The notes under the pieces were generated by a model. That model saw nothing but the letters and a program-made list of their open reading frames with translations, did no database searches and had not been told where the DNA came from. Positions 36,655 to 43,855 of a DNA stretch of 64,000 nt are shown piece after piece. Source of the stretch: Albidovulum inexpectatum (GTDB lineage: Bacteria > Pseudomonadota > Alphaproteobacteria > Rhodobacterales > Rhodobacteraceae); the NCBI RefSeq assembly GCF_002927635.1, contig NZ_PRDS01000004.1, forward strand, positions 186,001-250,000, given 5' to 3'. The position numbers and the translations under genes were made by a program. Numbering within the stretch: the first letter of the stretch is position 1; each line of letters starts with the position of its first letter.

Positions 36655-37941
36655 TCAGAACCCGAACAGGCGCGGCAGCCAGGTCACGGTCTGCGGCACG
36701 AAGGTGATGACGATCAGCACGGCGACCTCGACCAGGAAGAAGGGCAGGATCCGGCGCACCAGCGCCCCCAGCCCGACATTGGCCACCGCCTCGGCCACGA
36801 ACAGGCACAGCCCCAGCGGCGGCGTGATCAGGCCGATCATCAGGTTGAAGATGACGACGATGCCGAAATGCGTCGGATCGATGCCCAGCGACACCGCGAT
36901 CGGATGCAGGATGGGCACCAGCACCAGCATCGCCGCGATGCCTTCCAGGAACAGACCGACCAGCAGGAACAGCACGACCACGCCCCACAGGAAGGTGGTC
37001 GGCCCGTCGATGCTGGACAGCGCCCAGTCGGTCAGCATGTTCGGCACGCGGTTGTAGGTCAGGACCCAGTTCGCGGCCGACACGGCGGCGATGATGATCA
37101 GGATGACGGCACTGTCGCGCATCGATTCCGCCAGGATGCGGGGAAGATCGGCCAGCCGCAGCTCGCGATAGACCAGACCGCCCAGGATCAGCGCGTAGAA
37201 CACCGCCAGCGCCGCGGCCTCGGTCGGGGTCACGACCCCCAGCACGATTGACCCGACCACGAAGACCGGCATCATCAGCGGCAGAAGCCCGCCAAGGATC
37301 GCGCCCCGCGCCGAGGGCAGCGCCTCGACCGCCAGCCGGTCGGTCGCGGGACCGGGCCGGATATGCCGGATGCGCACCATCACATAGGCCGACAGCGCGA
37401 TCGCCAGCAGGATGCCCGGCCCGACCCCGCCCAGAAACAGGGCGGGCACCGACACGCCGGTGACCGTCAGCGCATAGATGATCACCGGGATCGACGGCGG
37501 GATGATCGGTCCGATCACCGAACTGGCCGCCGTCAGCGCCGCCGCGAAGTCGCGCGGATAACCGGCACGCTCCATCTCGGGGATGAAGACGCGACCGATC
37601 GCCGAGGTATCGGCAACCGCCGAACCCGACAGGCCGGCGAAGATCACGCTGGCCCAGATGTTGACCAGCGCAAGCCCCGCGCGCAGCCGCCCGACCAGCA
37701 CCATCGCGAAGGCGATGATCCGCTGGGTGATGCCGGTGGCGTTCATCACCTCTCCGGCCAGCACGAAGAGCGGGATCGCCAGCAGGGGGAACGAGGCCAG
37801 CCCGCGAAAGATCTCGGCGGCGACGATGCGAGGGTGATAGGGCAGGCCCGCCGCGTCCATGAACCAGAACAGCGCAAGCAGGATGGAAAAGGCGATAGGG
37901 GCGCCGATGACCAGTGCGGCCAGGAACAGGAACCACGCCAT
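36655..37941 (-). CDS. dctM: TRAP transporter large permease (DctM-like)
   Basis: The 428-residue protein has about twelve hydrophobic helices and the DctM signatures: AIPLFVLAGEVMNATGIT, SGSAVADTSAIGRVFIPEM, GPIIPPSIPVIIYAL and VTPTEAAALAVFYAL. It is the ion-coupled translocation subunit for an organic acid. A start at 37941 follows GGAGG. It lies 2 bases from the dctQ stop and forms a complete transporter with the two genes upstream. Substrate specificity lies with the binding protein; quinate, shikimate or a related hydroxy acid is suggested by context. Confidence 0.9.
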   Translation of the reverse strand: MAWFLFLAALVIGAPIAFSILLALFWFMDAAGLPYHPRIVAAEIFRGLASFPLLAIPLFVLAGEVMNATGITQRIIAFAMVLVGRLRAGLALVNIWASVIFAGLSGSAVADTSAIGRVFIPEMERAGYPRDFAAALTAASSVIGPIIPPSIPVIIYALTVTGVSVPALFLGGVGPGILLAIALSAYVMVRIRHIRPGPATDRLAVEALPSARGAILGGLLPLMMPVFVVGSIVLGVVTPTEAAALAVFYALILGGLVYRELRLADLPRILAESMRDSAVILIIIAAVSAANWVLTYNRVPNMLTDWALSSIDGPTTFLWGVVVLFLLVGLFLEGIAAMLVLVPILHPIAVSLGIDPTHFGIVVIFNLMIGLITPPLGLCLFVAEAVANVGLGALVRRILPFFLVEVAVLIVITFVPQTVTWLPRLFGF

Positions 37942-37943
37942 GA

Positions 37944-38477
37944 TCAGACCTCCGCCCCGAAGTCGCGGATGCGCCGCGCGGCCTGCAGCGCGCCGGCTAG
38001 CGCGATGGCGACCCCGCCGATGACCAGCGCGAATTGCCACGGCGCCTGCGTGCCAAGGGCGGCGATCCAGTCCTGGCCGGTCTGACGGGCCAGCGACTTG
38101 GCGGCGCCCACGATCCCCGAGGCCTCGCGCGCGCCGCGGCTGTCGATCAGCAACAGCGCCGATCGCACCAGCATCGCGCCGCACAGCGCTATCACCAGTT
38201 CCGAAACGATCGCCAGGGCCCGGCGCAGCCGCTCGCCCAGCAGGTCACGCAGAACGGCGAACGAGATGTGGCGATCCTGAAGACAGGCCAGCGCCACGCC
38301 GAACATCACGCCATAGATCGCGATGAAGACCGGCAATTGTTCCCCCCAGGACCACGACCGGCCCAGGAAGTAGCGCCGCAGCGCGTTCAGAAGGATGATC
38401 AGGAACAGGCCCGCCATCGACGCGCCCGCTCCAAGGGCGAAAAGCGCGCTCAGCATGCGATGCAACCGGTCCAGCAT
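37944..38477 (-). CDS. dctQ: TRAP transporter small permease (DctQ-like)
   Basis: This 177-residue protein has four hydrophobic helices and the DctQ-type NALRRYFLGRSWSWGEQLPVFIAIYGVMFG segment near the N-terminus. A start at 38477 follows GAGG at normal spacing. It couples the binding protein to DctM. It stands between dctP, from which it is separated by 109 bases with a hairpin, and dctM. It is intact, unlike the second DctQ of this window at 42686-43567. Confidence 0.88.
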   Translation of the reverse strand: MLDRLHRMLSALFALGAGASMAGLFLIILLNALRRYFLGRSWSWGEQLPVFIAIYGVMFGVALACLQDRHISFAVLRDLLGERLRRALAIVSELVIALCGAMLVRSALLLIDSRGAREASGIVGAAKSLARQTGQDWIAALGTQAPWQFALVIGGVAIALAGALQAARRIRDFGAEV

Positions 38478-38539
38478 GGGCAAACCTCGGGATGCAGGGA
38501 TTGGTTCGGAGCGGCCGCGCCGCCCCGGTCCGGGATCAG

Positions 38540-38567
38540 CCCCGCGCGACAGCGGTGCCGCGCGGGG
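38540..38567 (-). promoter_or_regulatory. Intercistronic GC hairpin between dctP and dctQ
   Basis: CCCCGCGCG (38540-38548) pairs perfectly with CGCGCGGGG (38559-38567) across a 10-base loop, 19 bases after the dctP stop in the direction of transcription. It lacks a T-run and probably stabilises the dctP message or lowers read-through into dctQM. Confidence 0.6.
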
Positions 38568-38586
38568 ATCGTCCGTCGCGTGCGGC

Positions 38587-39597
38587 TCAGTCGGCCTGGG
38601 CCTGGGCCACGGCCTCTTGCAGCTGGTCGATCCAGCTGGCCTGGTCGCCCAGCTCGCCGCGCAGCCATTCCACGACCGCAGGCTGGGCGCGGTCGCGGAA
38701 CTGCGCCAGCTCCTCGGCCGTCGGCGAATAGACCTGCATGCCGTCCTTGGCCACGGCCTCAAGACCCTGGGCGGTCGAGAACTGCTGGATCGCGCGGCCC
38801 ATCGTGCCGGCGATGCGCGCGGCGCGCTGGATGACGGCGCGGTCCTTCTCGCTCAGCGACTGGTAGAAATCCTCGTTGATCACCAGGAAGTCGGTCGCAT
38901 AGACATGGCCGTCCAGGGTCAGATATTTCTGCATCTGGTGCAGGTTGTTGCCATAGATCACGCCGATCGGGTTTTCCTGGCCATCGACGACACCCGTGGC
39001 CAGCGCGTTGGGAACCTCGGTCCACGGCACCGGCGTGGGTTCGGCGCCCAGCCCCTTGACCATCTCGACATAAAGCGGGATCGGCTGCACGCGGAACTTC
39101 AGCCCGGCCATGTCGTCGGGGGTGCGGATCTCGCGCACGTTGTTGGTGAAGTGGCGCACGCCCGTTTCGCCATAGGCCAGCGTGCGCAGCCCGGATTCGG
39201 CCAGGCAGTGATCGGCCAGCGCCTTGCCGAACGGGCCGTCCAGAACCTCCCATGCGACCGTCGGGTCGGGGAAGACATATGGGATGTCCAGCACCTGCGC
39301 CGCCTTGCAGACCCGGCTCATCGCGCCCGAGACCATGACCACCTGCGTCAGCCCCTCTTGCGCCTGTTCGATCAGCTCGTTCTCGTTGCCAAGCGCCCCG
39401 GCGGGGAACAGCTCGACCGTCAGGTCGGTTTCGCCCTCGACGATCATGCGGAAGATCTCGGCCGCCGCGCCCTTCTTCGACGTGGTCCAGTCGGCCGGAT
39501 CGACATGGCCGAAGCGGATCGTCTGGGCCTCGGCCATTCCCAGGCCAAGGGCCAGGGCCCCCAGCGCCATCATCGCGGTTCGGGTCATTCTACGCAT
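38587..39597 (-). CDS. dctP: TRAP transporter periplasmic binding protein (DctP-like)
   Basis: The 336-residue protein starts with a signal peptide (MRRMTRTAMMALGALALGLGMAEA, cleaved near residue 24). It then has DctP blocks: IRFGHVDPADWTTSKKGAAAEIF, VELFPAGALGNENELIEQ, GLKFRVQPIPLYVEM with the conserved Arg that binds a carboxylate, and WTEVPNALATGVVDGQENP. Two adjacent ATGs (39600 and 39597) follow GGGAGGAA; 39597 has better spacing, while 39600 overlaps the upstream stop as ATGA. It binds an organic acid for the DctQM channel. Confidence 0.9.
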   Translation of the reverse strand: MRRMTRTAMMALGALALGLGMAEAQTIRFGHVDPADWTTSKKGAAAEIFRMIVEGETDLTVELFPAGALGNENELIEQAQEGLTQVVMVSGAMSRVCKAAQVLDIPYVFPDPTVAWEVLDGPFGKALADHCLAESGLRTLAYGETGVRHFTNNVREIRTPDDMAGLKFRVQPIPLYVEMVKGLGAEPTPVPWTEVPNALATGVVDGQENPIGVIYGNNLHQMQKYLTLDGHVYATDFLVINEDFYQSLSEKDRAVIQRAARIAGTMGRAIQQFSTAQGLEAVAKDGMQVYSPTAEELAQFRDRAQPAVVEWLRGELGDQASWIDQLQEAVAQAQAD

Positions 39598-40589
39598 CAT
39601 TTCCTCCCTTGTCGTGCTGCGTGGATGATCGTGCCCGGCGCCCCTTCGGCGCCGGTGTCCGGGCCAGCCGCCGCGCCCATCAGGGCGGCATGCATGACGG
39701 CCGGATCCGGTTCCAGTCCCGTGAACAGCCGGAACGCCCGCACCGCCTGCCACAGGGCCATCGACTCGCCGGTCATGACACGGCAGCCGCGCGCGGCGGC
39801 GGCCTCGATCAGCGCGGTGCGGCGCGGAAAATAGATCACGTCGGCGACCCAGGCGCTGGCCGGAATGCGGTCGGGATCGACGGGACAGCCGGGCAGCTTG
39901 GCCATGCCCACGGGCGAGGCATTCACCACCCCGTCGCAGGCGCCCAGCACCGAGGCGGGTTCGTCGATCACGCGGATGCGCGCGGGGTCATAGCTGCGCG
40001 CAAGCGCCGCGGCCAGAGCACGCGCCTGGTCGGCGCGCGGGTCATAGAGGCAGAGCTCGCCCACGCCCTCGCACAACAACGCATAGCCGGTGGCCGCCCC
40101 CGCCCCGCCCGCGCCCAGCTGCAGCACGCGACCGCGCGGCGCGCCGGACAATTCCCGGCGGAACGATTCGGCAAAGCCCCAGATGTCGGTATTGTGCCCC
40201 ATGCGCCGGCCATCCCGCAGGATGACGGTGTTGACGGCCTCCAGGCCGCGCGCATTCGGCGACAGGTCGTCCAGCAACGGCACGATGGCCTGCTTGCAGG
40301 GAAAGGTGACGTTCAGCCCGTCAAAGCCCATCCATTCGGCCAGCGCCAGCAGCCGCGCCAGATCGGGCGTCGCGCCCGCGCGATCCGGCCACAGGTCCAG
40401 ATCCAGGCGCCGATAGCTCAGCGACACGCCCAGGGCGCGCGCGGCGGCCTCGTGCATGGCGGGGGTCCGCGACGGTCCGATCCCCGCGCCGATCAGCCCG
40501 ATCAGGAAACTGCGCGCACTCCGCGCGGCATCGCCCCCCGCATCGGGGCCCTGGGTGCCGGCCTGTGGCATGTGGCGATCTCGACTCAT
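39597..40589 (-). CDS. Quinate/shikimate dehydrogenase-like protein (QsuD type)
   Basis: The 330-residue AroE-superfamily protein has the substrate domain start GLIGAGIGPSRTPAMHEAAA, the catalytic Lys in NVTFPCKQAIV, the catalytic Asp in GHNTDIWGF and the Rossmann loop GAGGAGAATGYALL. The GIGPSRTPAMHE form is typical of catabolic quinate/shikimate dehydrogenases rather than biosynthetic AroE. It would oxidise quinate or shikimate to 3-dehydroquinate or 3-dehydroshikimate. A start at 40589 follows GGGGGAG; the first 38 residues before the domain are not conserved. It is the first gene of the operon, directly behind the promoter shared with the TetR gene. Confidence 0.82.
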   Translation of the reverse strand: MSRDRHMPQAGTQGPDAGGDAARSARSFLIGLIGAGIGPSRTPAMHEAAARALGVSLSYRRLDLDLWPDRAGATPDLARLLALAEWMGFDGLNVTFPCKQAIVPLLDDLSPNARGLEAVNTVILRDGRRMGHNTDIWGFAESFRRELSGAPRGRVLQLGAGGAGAATGYALLCEGVGELCLYDPRADQARALAAALARSYDPARIRVIDEPASVLGACDGVVNASPVGMAKLPGCPVDPDRIPASAWVADVIYFPRRTALIEAAAARGCRVMTGESMALWQAVRAFRLFTGLEPDPAVMHAALMGAAAGPDTGAEGAPGTIIHAARQGRK

Positions 40590-40610
40590 GCTCCCCCCTG
40601 TCCTGCTCCA

Positions 40611-40659
40611 CAAATGAACCATGCGGTTAATTCTGTCAATTGTTTTTAACCCTCGGGTT
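40611..40659. promoter_or_regulatory. Promoter of the nine-gene operon with two TetR-type operators
   Basis: On the minus strand TTGACA (40639-40634) and CATTTG (40616-40611) are 17 bases apart, a good promoter 22 bases before the start of the quinate/shikimate dehydrogenase-like gene. Palindrome AACC-ATGC-GGTT (40617-40628) fills the spacer, and AACCCTCGGGTT (40648-40659) lies just upstream of the -35 box. The shared AACC/GGTT half-sites suggest two copies of the operator of the divergent TetR regulator, placed to block RNA polymerase. Confidence 0.6.
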
Positions 40660-40710
40660 CATTATTGTCGTCCGAAACCGCCGATCGCCCGGCCAGCAGA
40701 CAGGTACGCC

Positions 40711-41361
40711 ATGGAGGAGAACGCGCCCTCCGGCCGCAGAAGCGGCTGGAAACAGGACCCTGCCGCGGTGCAGGCAGACATCCTGCGCGCCGCGACCGAG
40801 GAATTCGCCCGCAACGGGCTGGACGGCGCGCGCATCAGCGACATCGCCGAACGCACCCGCACGACCAAGCGGATGATCTTCTACTATTTCCAGGACAAGC
40901 AGACGCTGTATCGCCGCGTGCTCGAAGAGGCCTATCGCAAGATCCGGGCCGAGGAAGCCGAGCTGAACCTGGGCGCGCTGCCGCCGCTGCAGGCGCTGCG
41001 CCGGCTGGTCGAGTTCACCTTCGACCATCACCGCAGGTCAGAACCCTTCATCCGGCTGGTCATGATCGAGAACATCCATGCCGCGCGGCATCTGCGCGAT
41101 TCCGACCTGATCGCGCGCGTCAATGACAGCGCGATCGAACGGATCCGCGACATCTGCACCCGCGGCCAGGCCACGGGCGAGATCCGCCCCGACATCACGC
41201 CGCTCGAGCTGCACTGGATGATCAGCGCGCTGTGCTTCTTCAACGTGTCGAACCGCCCGACCTTCGGCACCAATTTCGGCGACGAGCTGTTCACCGAACA
41301 GGCACAGGCGCGGCTGCGCGAACGCGTCGCCGACATGGTCGTGGCCGCCGCCCGCGCCTGA
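40711..41361 (+). CDS. TetR-family transcriptional repressor
   Basis: This 216-residue regulator starts at ATG 40711. The N-terminal HTH covers about residues 22-70 with ILRAATEEFARNGLDGARISDIAERTRTTKRMIFYYFQDKQTLY, the TetR signature including the YYF recognition helix end. The C-terminal ligand domain is of the type seen in regulators of aromatic or hydroxy-acid catabolism. It is divergent from the nine-gene operon, and the operator-like palindromes lie between, so it most likely represses that operon and itself. It ends 8 bases before the convergent dctM gene at 41370. Confidence 0.88.
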   Translation: MEENAPSGRRSGWKQDPAAVQADILRAATEEFARNGLDGARISDIAERTRTTKRMIFYYFQDKQTLYRRVLEEAYRKIRAEEAELNLGALPPLQALRRLVEFTFDHHRRSEPFIRLVMIENIHAARHLRDSDLIARVNDSAIERIRDICTRGQATGEIRPDITPLELHWMISALCFFNVSNRPTFGTNFGDELFTEQAQARLRERVADMVVAAARA

Positions 41362-41369
41362 TCCGCGCC

Positions 41370-42689
41370 CTATCCCAGAAGCCGGACCAGCCCCAGCGAG
41401 ATCGCGGGAAACGCGATCAGCGCGGCAATGCGCAGCCCGTCGCTGATCAGGAAGGGCAGCACGCCACGGAAGCTTTCGATCATCGGAACGTCGCGCGCCA
41501 GCCCGTTGATGACAAAGACGTTCATCCCGACGGGCGGCGTGATCAGCCCGACCTCGACTACGACGACGGCCAGGATGCCGAACCAGATCAGCGTCTCCTC
41601 GCGGCTCATGCCGAAATCGAGCCCCGCCACGATCGGATAGAAGATCGGCACCGTCAGAAGCAGCATCGACATCGAATCCATCACGCAGCCCAGAACCAGG
41701 TACAATGCCAGCATCGCCAGCAGGACCAGGATTGGCGGCAGCCCGGCCTCGCCGATCGCCTCGGCCAGAAGGACCGGCGTGCGCGTCTGCGCAAGAAAGG
41801 CGTTGAAGGTCTCGGCACCCAGCAGGATCAGGAAGATCATGGCCGAGGTCGCGGCCGTGCCGCGCAGGCAGGCCGCGATCCCCGACAGGCGCATCCCCCC
41901 ATGTAGGACCGCAAGGCAGCCCGTGCCGAAGGCGCCGACCGCTGCGGCCTCGGTCGGCGTGAACCAGCCGCGATACATGCCGGCGATAACCAGCACGAAG
42001 ATCACGATCAGCGACCAGGTCTCGCGCAGGGCCGCCAGCCGTTCGCGCCAGTCCGCGCGCGGCCCCGCCGGGCCGTCCTGCGGGCGGCGGCGCACGAAGA
42101 TCGCCACCGCGGCCATGTAGCCAAGCGCGGCCAGCACGCCGGGAACCAGCGCGGCGACGAACATCTTGGCGATGCTCATCTCTGCCATCAGCGCATACAG
42201 AACCAGGATCACCGAAGGCGGGATCAGGATGCCCAGCGTGCCGCCCGCGGCCAGCGACCCGGTGGACAGCGCACCGCTATAGCCATAGCGCCGCATCTCG
42301 GGCAGCGCGACCTGCCCCATCGTCGCCGCAGTCGCCAGCGACGATCCGCAGATGGCCCCGAAGGCCGCGCAGCCCCCGATCGAGGCCATCGCAAGCCCGC
42401 CACGCCGGTGCCCCAGGAAGGCCGCCGCCGTGCGATACAGCGCCCGGCTCATGCCCGCGCGGGTGGCGAATTCGCCCATCAGCACGAACAGGGGAATGAC
42501 CGACAGCGAATAGGTCGAGAACTGGTAATAGGTCGAGGTCTTCAGAAACGCCACCAGCGGCGTCGTGCCCGTCCAGGCGGCATAGCCGCCCAGCCCCGTG
42601 GCCAGCATCGCCACGCCGATCGGCACGCGCAGCGCCATCAGGACCAGAAGAACCGCGAACCCGCCCAGCCCGGCGGCGACCCCGCTCAT
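41370..42689 (-). CDS. dctM: TRAP transporter large permease (second locus)
   Basis: The 439-residue DctM protein has the family blocks VIPLFVLMGEFATRAGMS, ICGSSLATAATMGQVALPEM, GTLGILIPPSVILVLYAL and FTPTEAAAVGAFG. It appears intact. Its start at 42689 overlaps the stop of the chimeric DctQ gene by ATGA. No binding-protein gene accompanies it, so the transporter is probably not functional alone unless a distant DctP serves it. The substrate is unknown. Confidence 0.87.
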   Translation of the reverse strand: MSGVAAGLGGFAVLLVLMALRVPIGVAMLATGLGGYAAWTGTTPLVAFLKTSTYYQFSTYSLSVIPLFVLMGEFATRAGMSRALYRTAAAFLGHRRGGLAMASIGGCAAFGAICGSSLATAATMGQVALPEMRRYGYSGALSTGSLAAGGTLGILIPPSVILVLYALMAEMSIAKMFVAALVPGVLAALGYMAAVAIFVRRRPQDGPAGPRADWRERLAALRETWSLIVIFVLVIAGMYRGWFTPTEAAAVGAFGTGCLAVLHGGMRLSGIAACLRGTAATSAMIFLILLGAETFNAFLAQTRTPVLLAEAIGEAGLPPILVLLAMLALYLVLGCVMDSMSMLLLTVPIFYPIVAGLDFGMSREETLIWFGILAVVVVEVGLITPPVGMNVFVINGLARDVPMIESFRGVLPFLISDGLRIAALIAFPAISLGLVRLLG

Positions 42690-43567
42690 GCCAGCGCCTT
42701 TCGCACATGGCCGGCCATCGTGGCCGCGCAGGTCGCGACGAGCAATGCCATGGCGGGCAGGATCACCGGAAAGCTCCACCACAGCGGAATGCGCAGCACC
42801 ATCGTCTGTTCTCCGTATTCGCGCATCTCGGCCGCCCCATCCAGCATGCGCCACAAAAGAAGCGCCGCGATCAGCAGGTAGAGAAGATCGCCGATGGCCT
42901 CGAGCAGGTGGGTCAGCCGGGCGCCGGCCCTCTGGGTGAAGAAATCGACCACGACATTCGCGCCGCTGGCCTGCGCCCAGGGCAGGAAGCAGAAGATCGC
43001 GATCGCGCTGCCGATCTCGACCAGTTCGAAATCCCCCGGAACGGGCGCGCCCAGCAGGGTGCGGCGCGTCACGCTGGCCACCGTCACCAGCAGCATCGCC
43101 CCGCTGCGTGGCGCGCGAATCTCGGTAGCGGCAAGGCGTCCCAGCGTGACAAGCGTGGCGCTTGCTTCCAGCATCCGTGGCCGCGTCAGATCGGCACGCA
43201 CCCGGCCCGCTTCCAGCCTGCGTTGAAGGGCGGCACAATCAAGATGGACATCCAGATGCGTCATGCGCCCGGCGCGTTCCATCCGGCTCCACAAGGGAAT
43301 GCCGGCCGGCATGAAGAAGGCCCGCGCCCGCACGGGATCGGCCGCGGGAGATCCGGCATGCAAGGCCAGGGGCGGCGGGTCGTCATCCAGAAAGACCACG
43401 ATCCGGGGATCCGGTGCGATGTAATGACCGCCACCGCCCGTCGCGCCCTGAACCGACCAGACATCGGCCACCGCCCCGTCCAGGGGGCGGAACGCCAGCG
43501 GTTCAAGCGTGCGCAGGGCGCGGGTCTGTGCCTTCATGCGCGGACGAAACTGGACAGGCGCTCGCAT
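42686..43567 (-). CDS. Chimeric AraC N-terminal domain / truncated DctQ protein
   Basis: This 293-residue reading frame joins two unrelated halves. Residues 1-153 match the N-terminal sensing domain of an AraC-type regulator (IVVFLDDDPPPLALH, AFFMPAGIPLWSRM, HLDVHLDCAALQRRL, LTRPRMLEASATLVTLGR). Residues 157-293 match DctQ from within its first helix (MLLVTVASVTRRTLLGAPVPG, DFELVEIGSAIAIFCFLPWA). The AraC DNA-binding half, the DctQ start and any DctP between them are missing. The junction is at about 43100-43120. An in-frame deletion is the likely cause. Starts at 43582, 43567 and 43537 are possible; 43567 has AAGGG at good spacing. Probably a non-functional remnant or a novel fusion. Confidence 0.7.
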   Translation of the reverse strand: MRAPVQFRPRMKAQTRALRTLEPLAFRPLDGAVADVWSVQGATGGGGHYIAPDPRIVVFLDDDPPPLALHAGSPAADPVRARAFFMPAGIPLWSRMERAGRMTHLDVHLDCAALQRRLEAGRVRADLTRPRMLEASATLVTLGRLAATEIRAPRSGAMLLVTVASVTRRTLLGAPVPGDFELVEIGSAIAIFCFLPWAQASGANVVVDFFTQRAGARLTHLLEAIGDLLYLLIAALLLWRMLDGAAEMREYGEQTMVLRIPLWWSFPVILPAMALLVATCAATMAGHVRKALA

Positions 43568-43582
43568 GCGCGACCCTTGCAT

Positions 43583-43855
43583 GGCTGAACGGTGGCGAAA
43601 GTAACTGACAGATTTAATCAGGCTTTACAAGTGGTGCCCGGACGCCGAGCGGACCGTCCCACGCGGCGGAACCGGTGACGACCGGCCACGGTCCGGCCGT
43701 CGGTTGGAACGGCGCGCGGGATACGCCGACTGGCCAGCGGGGTCGCGCGCCCGCTGGCGCGCGTGCAGAAATGGCCCCCACAAGGCGGGCCGCCAAGGGC
43801 GCGTCTTCGGTGACGGATTTCGGGATAAAAGGCGGCCCTGCGACGAATGCCGGCC
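43583..43855. other. Intergenic stretch without a gene
   Basis: No convincing gene is seen. The part next to the chimeric gene is AT-richer (GTAACTGACAGATTTAATC) and may be the old AraC promoter. A perfect 8-bp stem CGCGCGCC (43744-43751) with GGCGCGCG (43756-43763) around a 4-base loop lies in the middle and could stop leftward transcription from the SulP gene, although no T-run follows. Confidence 0.4.

Noticed and set aside
35675-37936. A 753-residue fusion of unknown protein and HMG-CoA lyase
   Set aside because: The first 430 residues are an out-of-frame reading of the dctM gene; the lyase has its own start at 36649.
43744-43763. Hairpin in the gap before the SulP gene as a terminator
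   Set aside because: The 8-bp GC stem has no T-run and the spot is not directly after a stop codon, so it was noted only within the intergenic entry.
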